Of a DNA stretch of 64,000 nt, positions 16,785 through 25,499 are shown piece by piece. How positions within the stretch are numbered: the first letter of the stretch is position 1; each line of letters opens with the position of its first letter. Source of the stretch: Deltaproteobacteria bacterium. GTDB taxonomy: Bacteria; Bdellovibrionota; Bdellovibrionia; Bdellovibrionales; Bdellovibrionaceae. The DNA lies in NCBI GenBank assembly GCA_013286585.1, contig JABDFK010000002.1:40334-104333 (forward strand). Direction: 5' to 3'. The position numbers and the translations under genes were made by a program. The notes under the pieces are model-generated. The model had not been told where the DNA came from. It was given only the letters and a program-made list of their open reading frames with translations, and did no database searches.

Positions 16785-18176
16785 CTACTTCTCCTGGGTT
16801 GTCACAACAAGGTCGATATTAAAGGCTTTGGCCAGCGCCGAAAGCGATGCCGCATCCAGAATCGCCGACTTGAGTTTGAGTAATCTTCGAATGGCAGAAA
16901 TAGGGTCCATGGGTTCAGCACTTGTGGTGCGAATCGAAAGATTGCAGAACTGATCCGCCACCGCCATCAATTTTGCCATCGGATGAATTTGATGTTTTTC
17001 AAGTTTCACCGGAAAGCCAGTTCCCAGGCAATCCTCATGATGTTGCAGCACGATCTGTAAAACGTCCTCTGGAACAGTCGTGATGGACTGAAGGATTTCA
17101 ACACCCCGAACCACATGTGTTTCATAAGCCTGAACTTCGGAAGGCGTGAAATCCTTCCTGGGCTTGCTCAAAATCGAAGGATCAAGTTCCTTCTTACCAA
17201 TGTCGTGAAATAGGCCACCCAACGCGATCTTATGCAATGTCGAAGTGGACTCCCAACCCATGGCTTTGGCGATGATCACCCCATACATACTGACTCCCAA
17301 CGAGTGAGCGTACAATAAATTGCCATGTGCATTCAAAGACTCAAGCAGTCCCAAACACTGTTCATCGTTCGAGCACACACTGAGTGTCGCATCAAGAACG
17401 GTCTTGGCACCGGCAAAAACTTCCTTGTCCACCTCTCCAAAATAGAGTTGCTCCATAACGACGTCATTGGCATGTTTCAGAAAGTGAATCTTTTTGTCTT
17501 GAGGTATTTTGGAACTGCCAGAGATTGTCTTTGCTAAAGTCACATTCAGTTCCAGATATTTTTGATAGTCTTTTTTTTGTAAGTAAAGATGACTCAGGCC
17601 TTTGGCCTTGTAGACTCGGATCCGACTGATGGGAAGATCTTCGCCCGAGGTGGCGATTTTAATAAACTTCTCTTCGGACAGTTTTATGTAGATATCATAC
17701 ATAATGGCGCGACCAGATACGAACTCATCGATGCTCACTCTGGAATACTGATCACTTTCACTGATGGCTTTAGGTTTAGCGGCAGGCACCGGAGTTTTGA
17801 CGGCAAAGAGGCGTTCGAAAATGGACATCAGATCCGCCTTCTGAAACGGTTTGGGAATGAAACCGCTGGCTCCCATTTTATCCGCTTCCCTGGTCTCATC
17901 CAAGACGGCGAATCCTGTCATTAATATAACTGGTAATCGGGGCCTAGTCTCTTTGATGAACTTAAGAAGGGCAAGACCGCTGAGGCCCGGCATGTTGATA
18001 TCAGAAAGAACACAGTCGAACTCTTGCATCATGACAACATTCTTTGCAATCATACCATCTGCGGCAACGGTGACCTTGTAGCTGGCGGACTCTAATAACG
18101 CCTTCAGAGAGTTTCGAAAAATACTCTCGTCTTCAACAACCAAAATGTGTTGCTTATGAGTTAACTTCCCCTGCAT
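16785..18176 (-). CDS. Response regulator with HD-GYP-type phosphodiesterase domain
   Basis: A 463-residue protein. Receiver domain at 8-125 with Asp59 (VLSDINMPG) and lysine in IPKPF. A middle region of about 130 residues is of unknown type. The C-terminal HD-GYP domain has His324-Asp325 (FHDIGKKELD), HHE at 379-381 and GTGFP at 385-389, a variant of the GYP motif (tyrosine to phenylalanine). HD-GYP proteins hydrolyse cyclic di-GMP; metal ligands look intact, so activity is plausible. Third in the minus-strand signalling operon, 15 bases after the REC-PilZ gene. Confidence 0.88.
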   Translation of the reverse strand: MQGKLTHKQHILVVEDESIFRNSLKALLESASYKVTVAADGMIAKNVVMMQEFDCVLSDINMPGLSGLALLKFIKETRPRLPVILMTGFAVLDETREADKMGASGFIPKPFQKADLMSIFERLFAVKTPVPAAKPKAISESDQYSRVSIDEFVSGRAIMYDIYIKLSEEKFIKIATSGEDLPISRIRVYKAKGLSHLYLQKKDYQKYLELNVTLAKTISGSSKIPQDKKIHFLKHANDVVMEQLYFGEVDKEVFAGAKTVLDATLSVCSNDEQCLGLLESLNAHGNLLYAHSLGVSMYGVIIAKAMGWESTSTLHKIALGGLFHDIGKKELDPSILSKPRKDFTPSEVQAYETHVVRGVEILQSITTVPEDVLQIVLQHHEDCLGTGFPVKLEKHQIHPMAKLMAVADQFCNLSIRTTSAEPMDPISAIRRLLKLKSAILDAASLSALAKAFNIDLVVTTQEK

Positions 18177-18191
18177 AGAAACTCGCTTTCA

Positions 18192-18947
18192 TTAACAAAT
18201 GTACTGTCGCGTTTTTAAGAAATTAATCAGCTCGAGCATGTGGGTTTTGGCTCGGCCAGCTAAGCCCACAAATTCGACTCCACATCCTCGCGGAAATTCA
18301 CCCTGATTGGTTCGCACCCATCGGACGACACCTTCCCCCTCAATACAAAGCACCACGCCTTCGTCGAAGTGAATCTTGAAGTTTATTTTTTCACCCACTG
18401 TGGGAATGCGGTCTTCCACGGAAATAAATAGGCCGCCCTGACTAAGATTGATCACCTTGGCCTTACAAACCACCTGCAACTCCGAGGAAATGACATCTAT
18501 GTCCAAAGGAGTTTCACCACACCATGTCCTTGGCTGCCAACATTCGGTCTTAGGAACTAGGGCTTGAAGAACGGTATTTAATAAAACCTTTCTATCGAAA
18601 GGCTTCGCAAACACGGCCTCTACCCCTTTATTGAACGCGTCCTCGACCGTGATTTCAGCAAATCCCGTAATAAATAAGACCACCGGCACATCTGGATTGT
18701 ATCGCCGGACGTTGTCCAACAATTCGACTCCGTTTCCACCGGGCATTTTAATATCGCTGATCACGACATCGACTTTACGTGACTTAATGATCTCGAATGC
18801 CTCAGCGCCGTTGCCGGCCTCTAGAACATTGAACCCGTCCTTTTGGAACTGATAGACCAATATTTCTCGGAGGTCTTCCTCGTCATCAACGATCAGGAGC
18901 GTATGATTTCTGGGGTTTATGCCTGCGAAGCCCAACTTGCTGCTCAT
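18192..18947 (-). CDS. Response regulator with PilZ-like domain
   Basis: A 251-residue protein. Receiver domain at 15-130 with Asp65 (VVISDIKMPG) and lysine in AKPFD. The C-terminal domain resembles PilZ: NLSQGG at 167-172 fits the D/N-x-S-x-x-G cyclic di-GMP motif, though the upstream RxxxR is not obvious (a single arginine pair around QPRTW). It is a paralogue of the protein at 15850-16590 on the other strand. The start follows the stop of the REC-kinase gene by three bases. With the HD-GYP gene next in line, the operon can both read and break down cyclic di-GMP (inference). Confidence 0.85.
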   Translation of the reverse strand: MSSKLGFAGINPRNHTLLIVDDEEDLREILVYQFQKDGFNVLEAGNGAEAFEIIKSRKVDVVISDIKMPGGNGVELLDNVRRYNPDVPVVLFITGFAEITVEDAFNKGVEAVFAKPFDRKVLLNTVLQALVPKTECWQPRTWCGETPLDIDVISSELQVVCKAKVINLSQGGLFISVEDRIPTVGEKINFKIHFDEGVVLCIEGEGVVRWVRTNQGEFPRGCGVEFVGLAGRAKTHMLELINFLKTRQYIC

Positions 18948-18950
18948 AAA

Positions 18951-20237
18951 TCAGCTCACGTTCTTATGCTCTGCCATTGGTGCCAGTTTTTTGTTAAGGC
19001 TTATAACGAAACGGGTGTTTTTAGATTGCTTGTCTATCCAAAACTGACCTTGATGGGACTCTATAATTCCCCTAGAGATGCTCAATCCTAGGCCGGTTCC
19101 CCGGCCCACTTCTTTCGTGGTGAAAAATGGTTGGAATATTTTTTCTTGCACCGCCACCGGAATACCGCAACCACTGTCAGTCAGGGCCAACTCAACATGA
19201 TCTACAAAGTCGGCCACTTCTATTTTTACCCATCGTTCTGCATTCTTTTCGATCGCGTCGTAGCTGTTATTAAGAAGGTTCAATAACACCTGAATGATCT
19301 GAACTTGGCGACACTCGACTGTGGTAGATGGCGCCGGATTGTCCACGGTCAGCATAATGTCCTGAACCTTAAATTTCTCTCGGCACATACCCAGAGTCTG
19401 TTCAATGAGTTGTGCCATGGTCACAGTGTCAAATGGATCGTTGTCACCACTTCTGGAAAATGTCCGCAAACCTCTGATAATTTTTGCAATCCGCTCTGTG
19501 GTCTCAATGATTTTCTTGGTCCGCTTCTGGATCGCGGTAAAGTCCATTTTTTCCTCGAGCATTTCACTCAGTAACTGAGCATTTTGCTGAATGATCGTCA
19601 GAGGATTATTGATTTCATGAGCAATACCTCCGGCCATTTCGCCCAATGCCATGAGTTTTGCCCCATTCACGCTTCGGGCGCGCTCCTGATCCAATTCCTT
19701 TGTTCGCAGCTCGACTTCTTGCTCTAGGCCTTCAGAGTATTTGATATTGGATTGTTCTAAATTCCACTTTTTGGTCTGAGCAATAGCGATCTGCAGGACC
19801 TCAACCGAATCAAATGGTTTTTTCAAAAACAACAGCCGCTCCGAGACCCCAAGCTTGGAGAGCACTTCCTCAAAGGAATAATCCGTATAGGCCGTACAGA
19901 TAACCACCTCGGTGCACGGAACTTTTTCCCATATTTTGGCGATCGTGGTGATTCCGTCCCATCCTGGCGGCATGCGCACGTCCACAAATAGCAGAGCGTA
20001 GGGTCGACCGGCCTCATGGGCCGCCACCACTTTGCCGAAAGCTTCCTCTCCTTGCGAGGCAAAATCCAGCTCAAACTCGATCTTTTGGGCTAGCGATGTC
20101 TTGTCCTCCCCAAACAAAGCCAATGCCGCATTTTTCAGCCTTTTCTCTTCCTCGTTTTCACTGCTTTTCAAAATTTTTTTGAAATCAAGATGAAGATCCG
20201 GATTGTCATCAACAACTAAAATACGACGATTGGTCAT
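18951..20237 (-). CDS. Receiver-kinase hybrid (REC-HisKA-HATPase)
   Basis: A cytosolic protein of 428 residues from the ATG at 20237, preceded by GGAAGGG; another ATG six codons upstream is possible. The N-terminal receiver is unusually long (an insert between residues 22 and 50) with Asp86 ([12 protein letters not shown]). A coiled linker leads to the phosphoacceptor His207 ([13 protein letters not shown]) and a HATPase domain ([30 protein letters not shown]). A receiver placed before the kinase core allows input from another kinase. First gene of the minus-strand operon with REC-PilZ, REC-HD-GYP and the lone DHp peptide, which are its likely partners. Confidence 0.9.
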   Translation of the reverse strand: MTNRRILVVDDNPDLHLDFKKILKSSENEEEKRLKNAALALFGEDKTSLAQKIEFELDFASQGEEAFGKVVAAHEAGRPYALLFVDVRMPPGWDGITTIAKIWEKVPCTEVVICTAYTDYSFEEVLSKLGVSERLLFLKKPFDSVEVLQIAIAQTKKWNLEQSNIKYSEGLEQEVELRTKELDQERARSVNGAKLMALGEMAGGIAHEINNPLTIIQQNAQLLSEMLEEKMDFTAIQKRTKKIIETTERIAKIIRGLRTFSRSGDNDPFDTVTMAQLIEQTLGMCREKFKVQDIMLTVDNPAPSTTVECRQVQIIQVLLNLLNNSYDAIEKNAERWVKIEVADFVDHVELALTDSGCGIPVAVQEKIFQPFFTTKEVGRGTGLGLSISRGIIESHQGQFWIDKQSKNTRFVISLNKKLAPMAEHKNVS

Positions 20238-20293
20238 GGCGCAATTCCCTTCCATATATACTGACAGCCAGCCTATATAGCGCCGGTTCTTTT

Positions 20294-20314
20294 AATAAAC
20301 AATATATGTTTATT
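20294..20314. promoter_or_regulatory. Palindromic operator-like element, copy B
   Basis: AATAAACA and TGTTTATT form a perfect 8+8 inverted repeat with a 5-base spacer. It lies 57 bases before the start of the REC-kinase gene and 260 bases before the GNAT gene, in a 337-base divergent intergenic region (20238-20574). The rest of that region is AT-rich and shows no gene. Confidence 0.55.
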
Positions 20315-20536
20315 TATTAATTTACTATATGTGTATCGGCATCTGACCATGACCTCGATCTTAGTCTCTAATGTTTTTCAGCGATTTCTTGGTCGTGACG
20401 CATATAATCTAATTCTATTTATAGTGAAGTCACCCTCCTGAGGGACCTGAACCGGTCCAGAATCTGTGAGTTGAGTTGCAAAATATTTAAGATTTAGACC
20501 TAATGTATCCAGGAACTCTGACCACTAAGACAGAAC

Positions 20537-20554
20537 TAAACAATAAATTGTTTA
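20537..20554. promoter_or_regulatory. Palindromic operator-like element, copy C
   Basis: TAAACAAT-AA-ATTGTTTA is a perfect 18-base palindrome ending 20 bases before the ATG at 20575. It shares the TAAACAATAAAT core with the element upstream of the efflux operon. Its position in the leader suggests a repressor site for the lipid-type operon. Confidence 0.55.
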
Positions 20555-20574
20555 ATCAAAGTAGGGACTACCTT

Positions 20575-21276
20575 ATGACACTTCAATATCATCTCATCTG
20601 CAACAAAAGCTTTCCAACCTCAGCTGACCTAGAGATACGGAATCGTGTCTACAGTCTGTGGAAAAGCAACTGGGAAAAAATATATGCCGATCAAGGGGCT
20701 CATCATGTTCCGACGGCAGATGATTTCACTCGTCATGATCTTCTTTCGGTACTGATGACTGATCAAGATCAATTGGTTGGTTTTTCATGCCACACATTTT
20801 TAGACTTTCACGAACTATCGACTTATGACCGCGATTACTTTTCCATGTTCGGAAAAAACTACTCTCAGGCTTTGAAAGCCATGAAAATCGACCGGGTCAT
20901 GACCTTTGAATCCCTAGTTGTTCGACCTGAGTTTCAACGCAATACATGGGGCTTACCGCTGGGACGTCTGATCATGCGTCTGAACAGCTATATGCTCAGC
21001 GAGACTTCGGCAGAAGCCATGATGGCCGTCGCCCGAAAAGACAATGGCGTTTCTCAAAATCTGACAGTTCTTGGTTACCAGATGATCGAATCCGACAAAA
21101 TCTGCCGGGGATTTCCATGTGACCTACAGACTCTATCCCGAGGACGGCACTTGTTAGAGATTAACGACAAAACAGAACCTCATGCGGGAAATTTATGGCA
21201 AATGCGAACTGTTCATGGCGGTAAAGCCTTCTATGATTTGCCCACTCAACAGCCGGCCTCGACCAAAGCCGCTTAA
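20575..21276 (+). CDS. GNAT-like N-acyltransferase, first gene of a lipid-type operon
   Basis: A 233-residue protein from the ATG at 20575; an earlier ATG at 20503 would place an operator-like palindrome inside the gene and has no ribosome-binding site. The acetyl-CoA-type motif A is visible as LVVRPEFQRNTWGLPLGRLI (residues 113-132): beta-4 followed by Q-x-x-x-x-G-x-x-x-G. The general outline is like N-acyl-amino-acid synthase and autoinducer-synthase relatives of GNAT proteins, but this is a weak link. Followed at 23 bases by a fatty-acid desaturase and then by a haem-oxygenase-like oxidase, which points to formation of an acylated, oxidised lipid product. Confidence 0.7.
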   Translation: MTLQYHLICNKSFPTSADLEIRNRVYSLWKSNWEKIYADQGAHHVPTADDFTRHDLLSVLMTDQDQLVGFSCHTFLDFHELSTYDRDYFSMFGKNYSQALKAMKIDRVMTFESLVVRPEFQRNTWGLPLGRLIMRLNSYMLSETSAEAMMAVARKDNGVSQNLTVLGYQMIESDKICRGFPCDLQTLSRGRHLLEINDKTEPHAGNLWQMRTVHGGKAFYDLPTQQPASTKAA

Positions 21277-21299
21277 TACAAATTACCAGGAAATTTTTT

Positions 21300-22277
21300 A
21301 TGAGCCAAAACATCGCTGTCAGCTATGATCCTATAAAATCGCTCACATGGAACAAGGTAGTGAGTGAACGAGTTCGCGAACTGTCGAAAATCAATTCGTG
21401 GAAGGCAATGAGCCATTTATTGTTAGACTGGACAATCATAATGGTGGCCATCGCCGTGTCGATGCGAGAAAACTCGTTACTGGCCTATATTTTTTCTGTC
21501 TTGGTGATTGGAGCTCGCCAGCACGCTCTGCTCATTATCACCCATGAGGGTGCTCACTTTCGCCTGAACAATACAAAATGGCTCAATGATTTGTTTTCAA
21601 ATCTCTTTGCCGCTTTTCCGATATTTTTCTGCACTCAGGGCTACCGCGCCAATCATTTGGCGCACCACCGCCATCTCAATTCGCAACAGGATCCAGATTG
21701 GGTGAGAAAAATCAAATTGAGAGAATGGCAATTTCCACAGACGCGAAAGCAATTGATAGAGACATTTGCAACGGTGCTTATGACCAGCTGGTATAAAATG
21801 ATTATTCTGTTTTGGAATCTTTCCGAGCTGGGGAAAAGAGATTCTTGGACGATCCGGGACAAACGCCATCTTATTTTTCTAAAATTGGCTTTCTACTCTG
21901 GCCTGGCGATTGGACTTTCACTCACCTCGACTTGGCACATTTTTGCGCTCTACTGGCTGGTTCCATATTTTCTTGTCATGCCTGTGGCGGAGCGAATTCG
22001 GAGTATTTCTGAACATTTTGGTTTGGCCCGTGAAAATGAACTCAATCACTCTCGAAATATTTTATGCTCGCCTTTGGAAGCGTTTGTATTTGGGCCGCAT
22101 AATGTTCGTTATCATTTGGATCATCACATGTTTCCAACGGTGCCCCAATACAATTTGCCAAAACTACATCAGGCTCTATCAGAAATACCAGAATACAGCG
22201 ACAGTGCTCACGAAAACCATGCCTATATTTTTGGAACAAAATCTGTCTTAGAAGATATTTTAACAGCACAAATATAA
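21300..22277 (+). CDS. Membrane fatty-acid desaturase family protein
   Basis: A 325-residue membrane protein with the three histidine boxes of the FA_desaturase family: HEGAH (82-86), HLAHHRH (119-125) and HLDHH (272-276), which bind a di-iron centre at the cytosolic face. Helices flank the boxes (about 37-75, 95-112, 190-230). Such enzymes introduce double bonds or hydroxyl groups into acyl chains. The middle gene of a GNAT / desaturase / oxidase operon; the acyl donor or substrate is likely supplied or used by the GNAT protein upstream (inference). The start lies 23 bases after the GNAT stop. Confidence 0.88.
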   Translation: MSQNIAVSYDPIKSLTWNKVVSERVRELSKINSWKAMSHLLLDWTIIMVAIAVSMRENSLLAYIFSVLVIGARQHALLIITHEGAHFRLNNTKWLNDLFSNLFAAFPIFFCTQGYRANHLAHHRHLNSQQDPDWVRKIKLREWQFPQTRKQLIETFATVLMTSWYKMIILFWNLSELGKRDSWTIRDKRHLIFLKLAFYSGLAIGLSLTSTWHIFALYWLVPYFLVMPVAERIRSISEHFGLARENELNHSRNILCSPLEAFVFGPHNVRYHLDHHMFPTVPQYNLPKLHQALSEIPEYSDSAHENHAYIFGTKSVLEDILTAQI

Positions 22278-22307
22278 CCAACCCTAAACCCATACAAAGG
22301 AGATGAT

Positions 22308-22937
22308 ATGTTGAAGGAAAAATATGAACAGGCCATGCGAGAATACAGAGGAGTTTTAGAGTACCCCTGGCACTCGGCTGAATTTTACGCCGCTTGGTGC
22401 GCACAAACTTACTACTATACTAGCCACAACACCAGAATTCTGCTGTTGGCCTCGGCCCATACGCCCATGAAAATGCCGGCGCTGCATCGACGTTTTGCCG
22501 CTCACTCAGGCGAAGAAAAGGGACACGAAGTACTGGCAGAAAGGGACGCAAAGTCCTTGGGGTTTGACGTTCAAAAGATCGGTGAATTTCCCGTCACTCG
22601 TAGCTTTTATGCGACACAATACTACACCATTGCCCACATTGGCGTAGAGGCGCTTTTCGGATTCATTCTAGCTCTTGAAGGGCTGGCCAACGAGCACGGA
22701 CGAGAGTGGATCAAAAAAATAAAACAAAACTCCAACTTCCCTACTTCTTTCCTGGATGTCCATGCAGACGAGGACCCTGATCACGTCGAGAAGGCCTTCG
22801 ATCAAATCAAAGATTTTGATCCATCGACAGCGCAGGATATTCTGGTGAACTTGGATTTCACAGTAAAAACATATTACAAAATTTTAGACGCTTGTCGGGA
22901 TTACGCCAACAGCCTAAAACAAAGAAAGGCTTCATAA
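22308..22937 (+). CDS. Haem-oxygenase-like di-iron oxidase (TenA/PqqC-fold) family protein
   Basis: A 209-residue, all-helical soluble protein of the haem-oxygenase-like (HDO, TenA/PqqC fold) group, commonly annotated as iron-containing redox enzyme. Candidate metal ligands are seen in EEKGH (Glu69, Glu70, His73), in EALFGF / ALEG further on, and in the H-x-x-E-D-x-x-H stretch (His152, Glu155, His159). Known HDOs cleave or desaturate carbon chains and amino acids, for example UndA and BesC. AAAGGAG lies before the ATG. Last gene of the three-gene operon. It overlaps the convergent gene at 22932 by six bases. Confidence 0.8.
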   Translation: MLKEKYEQAMREYRGVLEYPWHSAEFYAAWCAQTYYYTSHNTRILLLASAHTPMKMPALHRRFAAHSGEEKGHEVLAERDAKSLGFDVQKIGEFPVTRSFYATQYYTIAHIGVEALFGFILALEGLANEHGREWIKKIKQNSNFPTSFLDVHADEDPDHVEKAFDQIKDFDPSTAQDILVNLDFTVKTYYKILDACRDYANSLKQRKAS

Positions 22938-23690
22938 TAGCTGCAGGCTGGGCCGTTCATTTTTGCTATATTCTAAAAGCTTTCTCTCTTCTTCAGATGC
23001 AGAAATCTGGTTGAGTATCTCTCCGACTGAAATAATAACGAATCCGGCTTTTTGGCCGGAAGAGTTATCCCAGAGAGGCGCTATGCCTTTAGTTTTATAA
23101 TTTAGCTCAAACTTGAACGGCGAGGCCAACTCCGTGATTTTATGTGTTGGCTTATGAATCGCTGCTGTTTTTGTTTGGTCACTCCCCAGACACTGACCTA
23201 TGAATTCAATCATTCCTGCCATGGCCTCCTCATCTCTGTACCAGAGCTCAGTCCATGGAATGCTATAAATTTGTTCCAGCGAATAGCTGCATAGCTCGAA
23301 GAAACGAAAGTTCCTGAATGCTTGATAATTGTCGGTCTCATAAATTTCTACAACTTCTTCATTTTCTACAAAATTAAATAGGTCCGATGGGGGGCGAAGA
23401 CCAAAATATTTGATGGCCTTCCAAACAAGACTTTTGGAGTCTCTCAGCGAATGACCTTCCGCGATGGTGGCCTCGCAAATTTCAATAAAGTTTTTCAAAT
23501 TGGTAATAATTCTCTGTTTTTTTTGAGACTCTAAGGCCGAAAAAAACGGCAGTGATGGATTTTTAAACGGAATAATCCTTACGCCAATACTGGCTCCCAA
23601 AGCAGAAACCCTCGAGGCGAGCTCCTTGAATAAACAAGCTGAACTTTCATCTTCGTCGACCTGAACTGACTTTGCGGATACTGATTGCAC
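22932..23690 (-). CDS. Hypothetical protein, 252 residues
   Basis: The frame starts at a GTG preceded by AAAAGGAG. The protein is soluble, has no signal peptide or membrane helix, and mixes charged helices (FKELASRVSALGASIGVRI, SQKKQRIITNLKNFIEICE) with a C-terminal half that reads like strands (FKFELNYKTKG, AGFVIISVGEILNQ). Residues 80-220 loosely resemble a PAS/heme-NO-like sensor outline, but no motif supports that. I do not recognise a family. Convergent overlap of six bases with the oxidase gene. Nothing notable between 23691 and 23806. Confidence 0.65.
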   Translation of the reverse strand: MQSVSAKSVQVDEDESSACLFKELASRVSALGASIGVRIIPFKNPSLPFFSALESQKKQRIITNLKNFIEICEATIAEGHSLRDSKSLVWKAIKYFGLRPPSDLFNFVENEEVVEIYETDNYQAFRNFRFFELCSYSLEQIYSIPWTELWYRDEEAMAGMIEFIGQCLGSDQTKTAAIHKPTHKITELASPFKFELNYKTKGIAPLWDNSSGQKAGFVIISVGEILNQISASEEERKLLEYSKNERPSLQLL

Positions 23691-23806
23691 AAAAAAACTC
23701 CTTTTTTTTCTTTGTCCTATCAGGGATACCGGCAGACTGCAAAAAAGGTCGGTGCGTTAGTAATATTTTCATGAAACCAAACTAATGGTATTTAGCTCAA
23801 GTTTCC

Positions 23807-24109
23807 CTAGGCTTTCAGCCTTCTTCTAAACGCCAGCCCTAGCTCCCCTTCGATCGCGAGTTTTTTATCCCTCATCATTTCCTCCATGAAATCATTTTTA
23901 CCGATTTTATAGATTTGCACCAGCCGAGCCAATGCGCCCATAGGGGGTGATGCCAGGCCCCGCTCCCAATTAGAAATGAATTGGGTTGAGGAATAACCGA
24001 GCGCCTCACAGACCTGTCTTTGCGAAAGACCGGCAGCGATCCGCTTTCGCTTTAGAAAATGACCCACATGGGGATAGGGTTTGGGTTTACCAATATTCTT
24101 TTTCATCAA
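23807..24109 (-). CDS. XRE-type HTH regulator 1
   Basis: A 100-residue DNA-binding protein with a lambda-repressor-like helix-turn-helix (RKRIAAGLSQRQVCEALGY, then STQFISNWERGLASPP). The N-terminus is basic. It forms a divergent pair with a paralogue on the plus strand at 24238 with 128 bases between the starts. A short tail after the HTH has no known domain. The two paralogues probably share or cross-regulate the divergent promoter (inference). Confidence 0.9.
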   Translation of the reverse strand: MMKKNIGKPKPYPHVGHFLKRKRIAAGLSQRQVCEALGYSSTQFISNWERGLASPPMGALARLVQIYKIGKNDFMEEMMRDKKLAIEGELGLAFRRRLKA

Positions 24110-24237
24110 TATTTTGACAATGAATCACGTCGTGGCTTGAGGCAACTCTTGCTGCGTTGGGATCGCTAAGTCATTGGAACCTGCGAAATCCCCATTTTAA
24201 AGTTGCACCCAGGCTCACTTTTTGATAACTGGTCTTA

Positions 24238-24543
24238 ATGGAAAAATCAAAAGGCTCATCTAAAAATAAACAAAAATTGTCGACGTACCTTCAAAAGGCG
24301 CGGCTCAATGCGGAGCTCAGCCAGAAACAGGTTGCCGATGAATTGGGTTACACTTCGGCGCAGTTCATTTCAAATATGGAGCGTGGTGTGTGCTCGCCTC
24401 CACTGAAAACCATTCGGACTCTGATTGATCTCTACCGATTGGATCCCAACGAACTCTTTGTCATTTTATTGTCCGAGCAAGAGCGGGTCATTCGCGACTC
24501 GATCTATAAGACAAAATCTAAGAAGAACGCTAAGGGCGCCTAA
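24238..24543 (+). CDS. XRE-type HTH regulator 2
   Basis: A 101-residue DNA-binding protein, paralogue of the divergent one. The HTH reads QKARLNAELSQKQVADELGY then TSAQFISNMERGVCSPP, and an extension (LIDLYRLDPNELFVILLSEQE) follows. The overall layout is the same as the neighbour, so the pair arose by duplication. The stop overlaps the stop of the convergent pilin gene by four bases. No strong ribosome-binding site is seen before the ATG. Confidence 0.88.
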   Translation: MEKSKGSSKNKQKLSTYLQKARLNAELSQKQVADELGYTSAQFISNMERGVCSPPLKTIRTLIDLYRLDPNELFVILLSEQERVIRDSIYKTKSKKNAKGA

Positions 24544-25499
24544 GGACAACTGATCTTCGTTTTGTAGGAAGGTCCCGCGATCTGGTTCAGACCACCTGAG
24601 CCATTGTCCACACAGTTCCAATACATCGCCCCCCAGTATTGCCCACTTCCACAACAGTCCGGCACGGCCCAAATTCTTTGACCAGCAGAGCTGCAACTGC
24701 AATCCCCGGGCTTTGGTTTCGGAGATGGGGCCGGAGACGGAGAAGGTCCCGGCGATGGTGGTGGTGGCGGCGCCATACTCATACAGGTATCCTGACTCTG
24801 AAAGGAACCCACCGTCGAAAAGCCACTGCCACCACAGTTTTTTCTGGTCATTGCCTGAACTGCCGATGGCGTTACCGGGCCAAAATTTTCAAGAGGTGCT
24901 GCGTTGCTAGCCAGTGTGCCCTGCAAAGGCTGACAGACAGCTTGGCCTGTAGCGAAATCCAATTGTGTGATCAGCCCTTGAGTCTGCACACAGCCATAGG
25001 TGAATCCAGCTCTGGGCGCCAACATATATCCCAGAATTTGCGAGGCCGCCTTACGACTCTTAAAACTACCGGCATTTCCTTGGTAGCTCGTATTCACGGT
25101 CACGGTCACGGACTCACAAGAGTTGGCCGTCTTGCAATTGGGTTGAAACGACATGGTCGATGAAATCGCCCCTGAGTTGCCATAACCGGGAAGGCTCTCC
25201 GAATACGATGGCGGGGCTGGCACACGCGTGCAATTGCTGCCGGCCTGCTGCAGGCATTGGTACAAGGCCCCCGTTTTTTCAAATCCGGGCTGCTTCAAAA
25301 TAAAAGTAGAGTTCTTGGAAAGCTGAAGATTCAACAGTTGGGTGCGCTCAATATCATTTTCGACATTGCCAAATTTTTCTACCTTACTCGCCAATTGCAT
25401 CAGATAGGCAGCGCCCATAACAATGATGGCCACCAGGACCATAGCCACCAGTGCGCCAATCAAAGTGAAACCATTTCTGTTTTGACGTTCAGTTCTCAT
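24540..25499 (-). CDS. Minor pilin-like protein with large Cys-rich C-terminal part
   Basis: About 319 residues from the ATG at 25499, which overlaps the upstream stop (ATGA). It has a prepilin signal with cleavage G/FTLIGALVAM, but position 5 of the mature form is glycine instead of the usual glutamate. The hydrophobic helix runs from there to about residue 35. The C-terminal part ends with a proline-rich linker (PPPPPSPGPSPSPAPSPKPK) and a cysteine-rich module (GDCSCSSAGQ..CCGSGQ). Last of three minor-pilin genes. Likely sits at the tip of a type IV-type pilus or pseudopilus (inference). Confidence 0.8.
   Translation of the reverse strand: MRTERQNRNGFTLIGALVAMVLVAIIVMGAAYLMQLASKVEKFGNVENDIERTQLLNLQLSKNSTFILKQPGFEKTGALYQCLQQAGSNCTRVPAPPSYSESLPGYGNSGAISSTMSFQPNCKTANSCESVTVTVNTSYQGNAGSFKSRKAASQILGYMLAPRAGFTYGCVQTQGLITQLDFATGQAVCQPLQGTLASNAAPLENFGPVTPSAVQAMTRKNCGGSGFSTVGSFQSQDTCMSMAPPPPPSPGPSPSPAPSPKPKPGDCSCSSAGQRIWAVPDCCGSGQYWGAMYWNCVDNGSGGLNQIAGPSYKTKISCP

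Noticed and set aside
24639..25163. Long plus-strand frame antisense to the minor pilin
   Set aside because: Arginine-rich nonsense composition and no ribosome-binding site; the minus-strand pilin gene explains it.
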